Assembly (NCBI GenBank): GCA_950054155.1
Contig: CATLOT010000003.1
Coordinates: forward strand, 62,001 to 126,000
Source of the DNA: an uncultured Bacteriovoracaceae bacterium
Lineage (GTDB): Bacteria; Bdellovibrionota; Bacteriovoracia; Bacteriovoracales; Bacteriovoracaceae
Direction of reading: 5' to 3'
Length of the DNA: 64,000 bases
The notes below the pieces were generated by a model, which saw only the letters and a program-made list of their open reading frames with translations, made no database searches and was not told the DNA's origin. Position 1 is the first letter of the stretch. The number at the start of each line of letters is the position of its first letter. Shown here piece by piece: positions 62,564 to 64,000 of this stretch. The position numbers and the translations under genes were made by a program.

Positions 62564-63949
62564 TTAGTTATCTATGCTTCTAAAATAGACTTTAAAAGTA
62601 GTGCCACAACTTTTTTCATCTACTTCTTTAGAAACAGATGAAATTTCCATGTGGCCACCAAACTTTTCAACATAGGTTTTTACGATTGGCATGCCAAAAC
62701 CCGTTCCTAATTCACCAGCTGTTCCCAAGCGAGATGTTTTCTTTGAGGCATCAAAGAGGATCTCAAGAAGGCTTTTTGGAATTCCAACTCCATAATCTCT
62801 AATAACAACGCAATGAAACTCTTCAACTTTATGAATTTTAATTTCTATACGACCTTCATTTTCAGAAAATTTAACAGCATTGCTTAATATATTAGAAAGG
62901 ATCTGAGACTCAAGTGTCGCCTTATCAGCTTTAATAGAGTGATTATCGCCCTCTACATCTAAAATTATCTCTAAATTTTTCTTTTTAATTTGTTCTTCAA
63001 AAATATCAAGAACAAATTCAATGGATTTATTGAGTGAGACTTCCTTGACGTTTAAACTCATTTTCCCGCTTTGAGCGACTTCCCAGTACCGTACTTGCTG
63101 GATGATTCCCTCAATAGCATCAATTGGCTTTTGAATCTTACCCATCATTTCAATAGACTTTTTCTCATCCGATCTTTGGATTAAGAATTCAAGCCTAGCC
63201 TTTATTGTCATGAGCGGGTTTGAGATATCATGACACAAAACTCTAATCAGGGTATGAATCTGATTATTTTTTTGAGTTTGTATATTGTCGTTATGATCCA
63301 TTAAGACCACAAAAATATAGATCAGAATAGTTGATAGAAAAATCCAACCAAAGACCATCAACCCTTGAGCAATCAACCACCCTTCTTCATCAATTGCATT
63401 GATAAACGTGAAATCAGATTTTTGAAGGTAGAGATATATTCCCGCAACCCAGACTGTGATAAGAAACCAAGTGATAACACCACGCTTTCCTAAAATAATC
63501 CCCCCCAACATCGGCAAGATCCCAAACCAGATCAAAATATTGGAATTAAAACCACCCGTATAGAAAGCAAATGTCGCTTGATGGATGAGACCTGAACCAA
63601 TCAAAGCATTGCCTGCTAAGGAAATGCTTCCAGGCCACCGCAATAACAAAGGACTTAAAAGATGGATAAGAGCCATTAAAAAGCCAACTCTGCCAGGAAT
63701 AGGATGATCTATTTCTAAGTAAGCTAAAAAGGCGTAGGCCCACATCAGCAGCCCCGTCGAGAACATCGTTGCTATTTGGGTGTGGGCCTGCCAACGCTCG
63801 TAAGAGCGGTCGGCTACATCCGTCAGAAAATCATAGAGAGAGAAATAAATTCTACTCAAAAATCGCATAAAAAGAGCATAGCATAATTTCTCCCTTCTCT
63901 GGATAATACTCAATTTAATTTTAGAAAAAACCGTGCTAGAAGCTTCCAT
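62564..63949 (-). CDS. Multi-spanning sensor histidine kinase
   Basis: The 461-residue protein has about six transmembrane helices (about 60-215), then a HisKA-type region with LIRVLCHDISNPLMTIK (His240) and an HATPase domain with NILSNAVKFSENEG, DYGVGIPKS and GTGFGMPIVKTYV. The Cys-His-Asp phospho-acceptor context differs from the usual Ser-His-Glu but is known in this family. A start at 63868 (MRFLSRIYF) is also possible. It begins the operon with the solute-binding protein and the 175-residue protein, forming a sensing unit. There is no adjacent response regulator. Confidence 0.87.
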   Translation of the reverse strand: MEASSTVFSKIKLSIIQRREKLCYALFMRFLSRIYFSLYDFLTDVADRSYERWQAHTQIATMFSTGLLMWAYAFLAYLEIDHPIPGRVGFLMALIHLLSPLLLRWPGSISLAGNALIGSGLIHQATFAFYTGGFNSNILIWFGILPMLGGIILGKRGVITWFLITVWVAGIYLYLQKSDFTFINAIDEEGWLIAQGLMVFGWIFLSTILIYIFVVLMDHNDNIQTQKNNQIHTLIRVLCHDISNPLMTIKARLEFLIQRSDEKKSIEMMGKIQKPIDAIEGIIQQVRYWEVAQSGKMSLNVKEVSLNKSIEFVLDIFEEQIKKKNLEIILDVEGDNHSIKADKATLESQILSNILSNAVKFSENEGRIEIKIHKVEEFHCVVIRDYGVGIPKSLLEILFDASKKTSRLGTAGELGTGFGMPIVKTYVEKFGGHMEISSVSKEVDEKSCGTTFKVYFRSIDN

Positions 63950-64000
63950 GAGCTTCTACCAATTTACGCAGTACAAGAAAATTATCAAAACCGTAATTGC

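Noticed and set aside
63950-64000. Additional gene at the right edge
   Set aside because: Only 51 bases remain and no start or clear frame can be judged.

Overview
The window reads as chromosome from a Gram-negative bacterium of roughly 40 percent GC. Signal peptides, lipoboxes, outer-membrane barrels, a TonB-type receptor, a TolC/RND pump and an OmpA lipoprotein all point to a two-membrane envelope. The many short secreted proteins and lipoproteins without recognisable families, the dense signalling genes (five histidine kinases, a CheY-like regulator, an HD-GYP output protein), paired photolyases and compact convergent gene pairs resemble Bdellovibrionota, especially the Bacteriovorax/Halobacteriovorax group. 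That placement is inference; there is no rRNA or other firm taxonomic marker here. No tRNA, rRNA or CRISPR array was seen.

Layout. 1-3.6 kb: a lipoprotein cut by the window edge, a DUF481-like outer-membrane barrel, a second lipoprotein and a small secreted protein. 3.6-6.9 kb: a minus-strand operon of a small protein, a two-domain glycosyltransferase-like protein and an asparagine-synthetase-like ligase. 6.9-9.5 kb: a plus-strand operon of a lipid kinase, a PAP2 phosphatase and an outer-membrane protein. 9.4-16 kb: a Cus-type copper/silver efflux operon led by a small Cys/His-rich secreted protein gene that is split by a frameshift in a run of seven A. 16-26 kb: a secreted papain-fold candidate, an RlmM-like rRNA methyltransferase, a four-PAS hybrid kinase, a secreted hydrolase, an aminotransferase and a CHASE kinase. 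26-36.6 kb: mostly metabolism and repair (two GST-family proteins, a FabZ-like hot-dog protein, two photolyase/cryptochrome genes, EamA and DASS transporters, a HAD phosphatase). 36.5-39.6 kb: a kinase / pseudo-receiver / CheY operon. 40-46 kb: RluF, a TonB-receptor-like operon and an OmpA lipoprotein followed by a clear terminator. 46-53 kb: unfamiliar exported proteins, one 963 residues long, plus a solitary solute-binding protein and an EEP nuclease/phosphatase.

53-58.6 kb holds the most structured region. A short polysaccharide locus (Wzz-like, SLBB, Wzy/ligase-like) is entered at its 3' end by a 1,010-bp insertion sequence with 24-bp imperfect terminal inverted repeats. About 590 bp further on lies a 205-bp element bounded by perfect 23-bp inverted repeats that match the ends of the insertion sequence, so it looks like a miniature non-autonomous relative. 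Its two arms carry the ribosome-binding sites and start codons of the two genes that diverge from it, one of which encodes a membrane-anchored thioredoxin. 58.6-64 kb: an HD-GYP protein whose receiver domain has Glu in place of the phospho-acceptor Asp and whose linker contains six 45-bp tandem repeats, a membrane four-helix sensor-like protein, and a kinase / solute-binding-protein operon.

Start codons were moved from the longest reading frame where a signal peptide, lipobox or ribosome-binding site supports a later start. Four small or broken genes were found by reading the sequence: 1-1265, 15555-15976, 26620-26799 and 57444-57560. Several regions carry CCGATA motifs at promoter positions that resemble sigma-28 (FliA) minus-10 elements.
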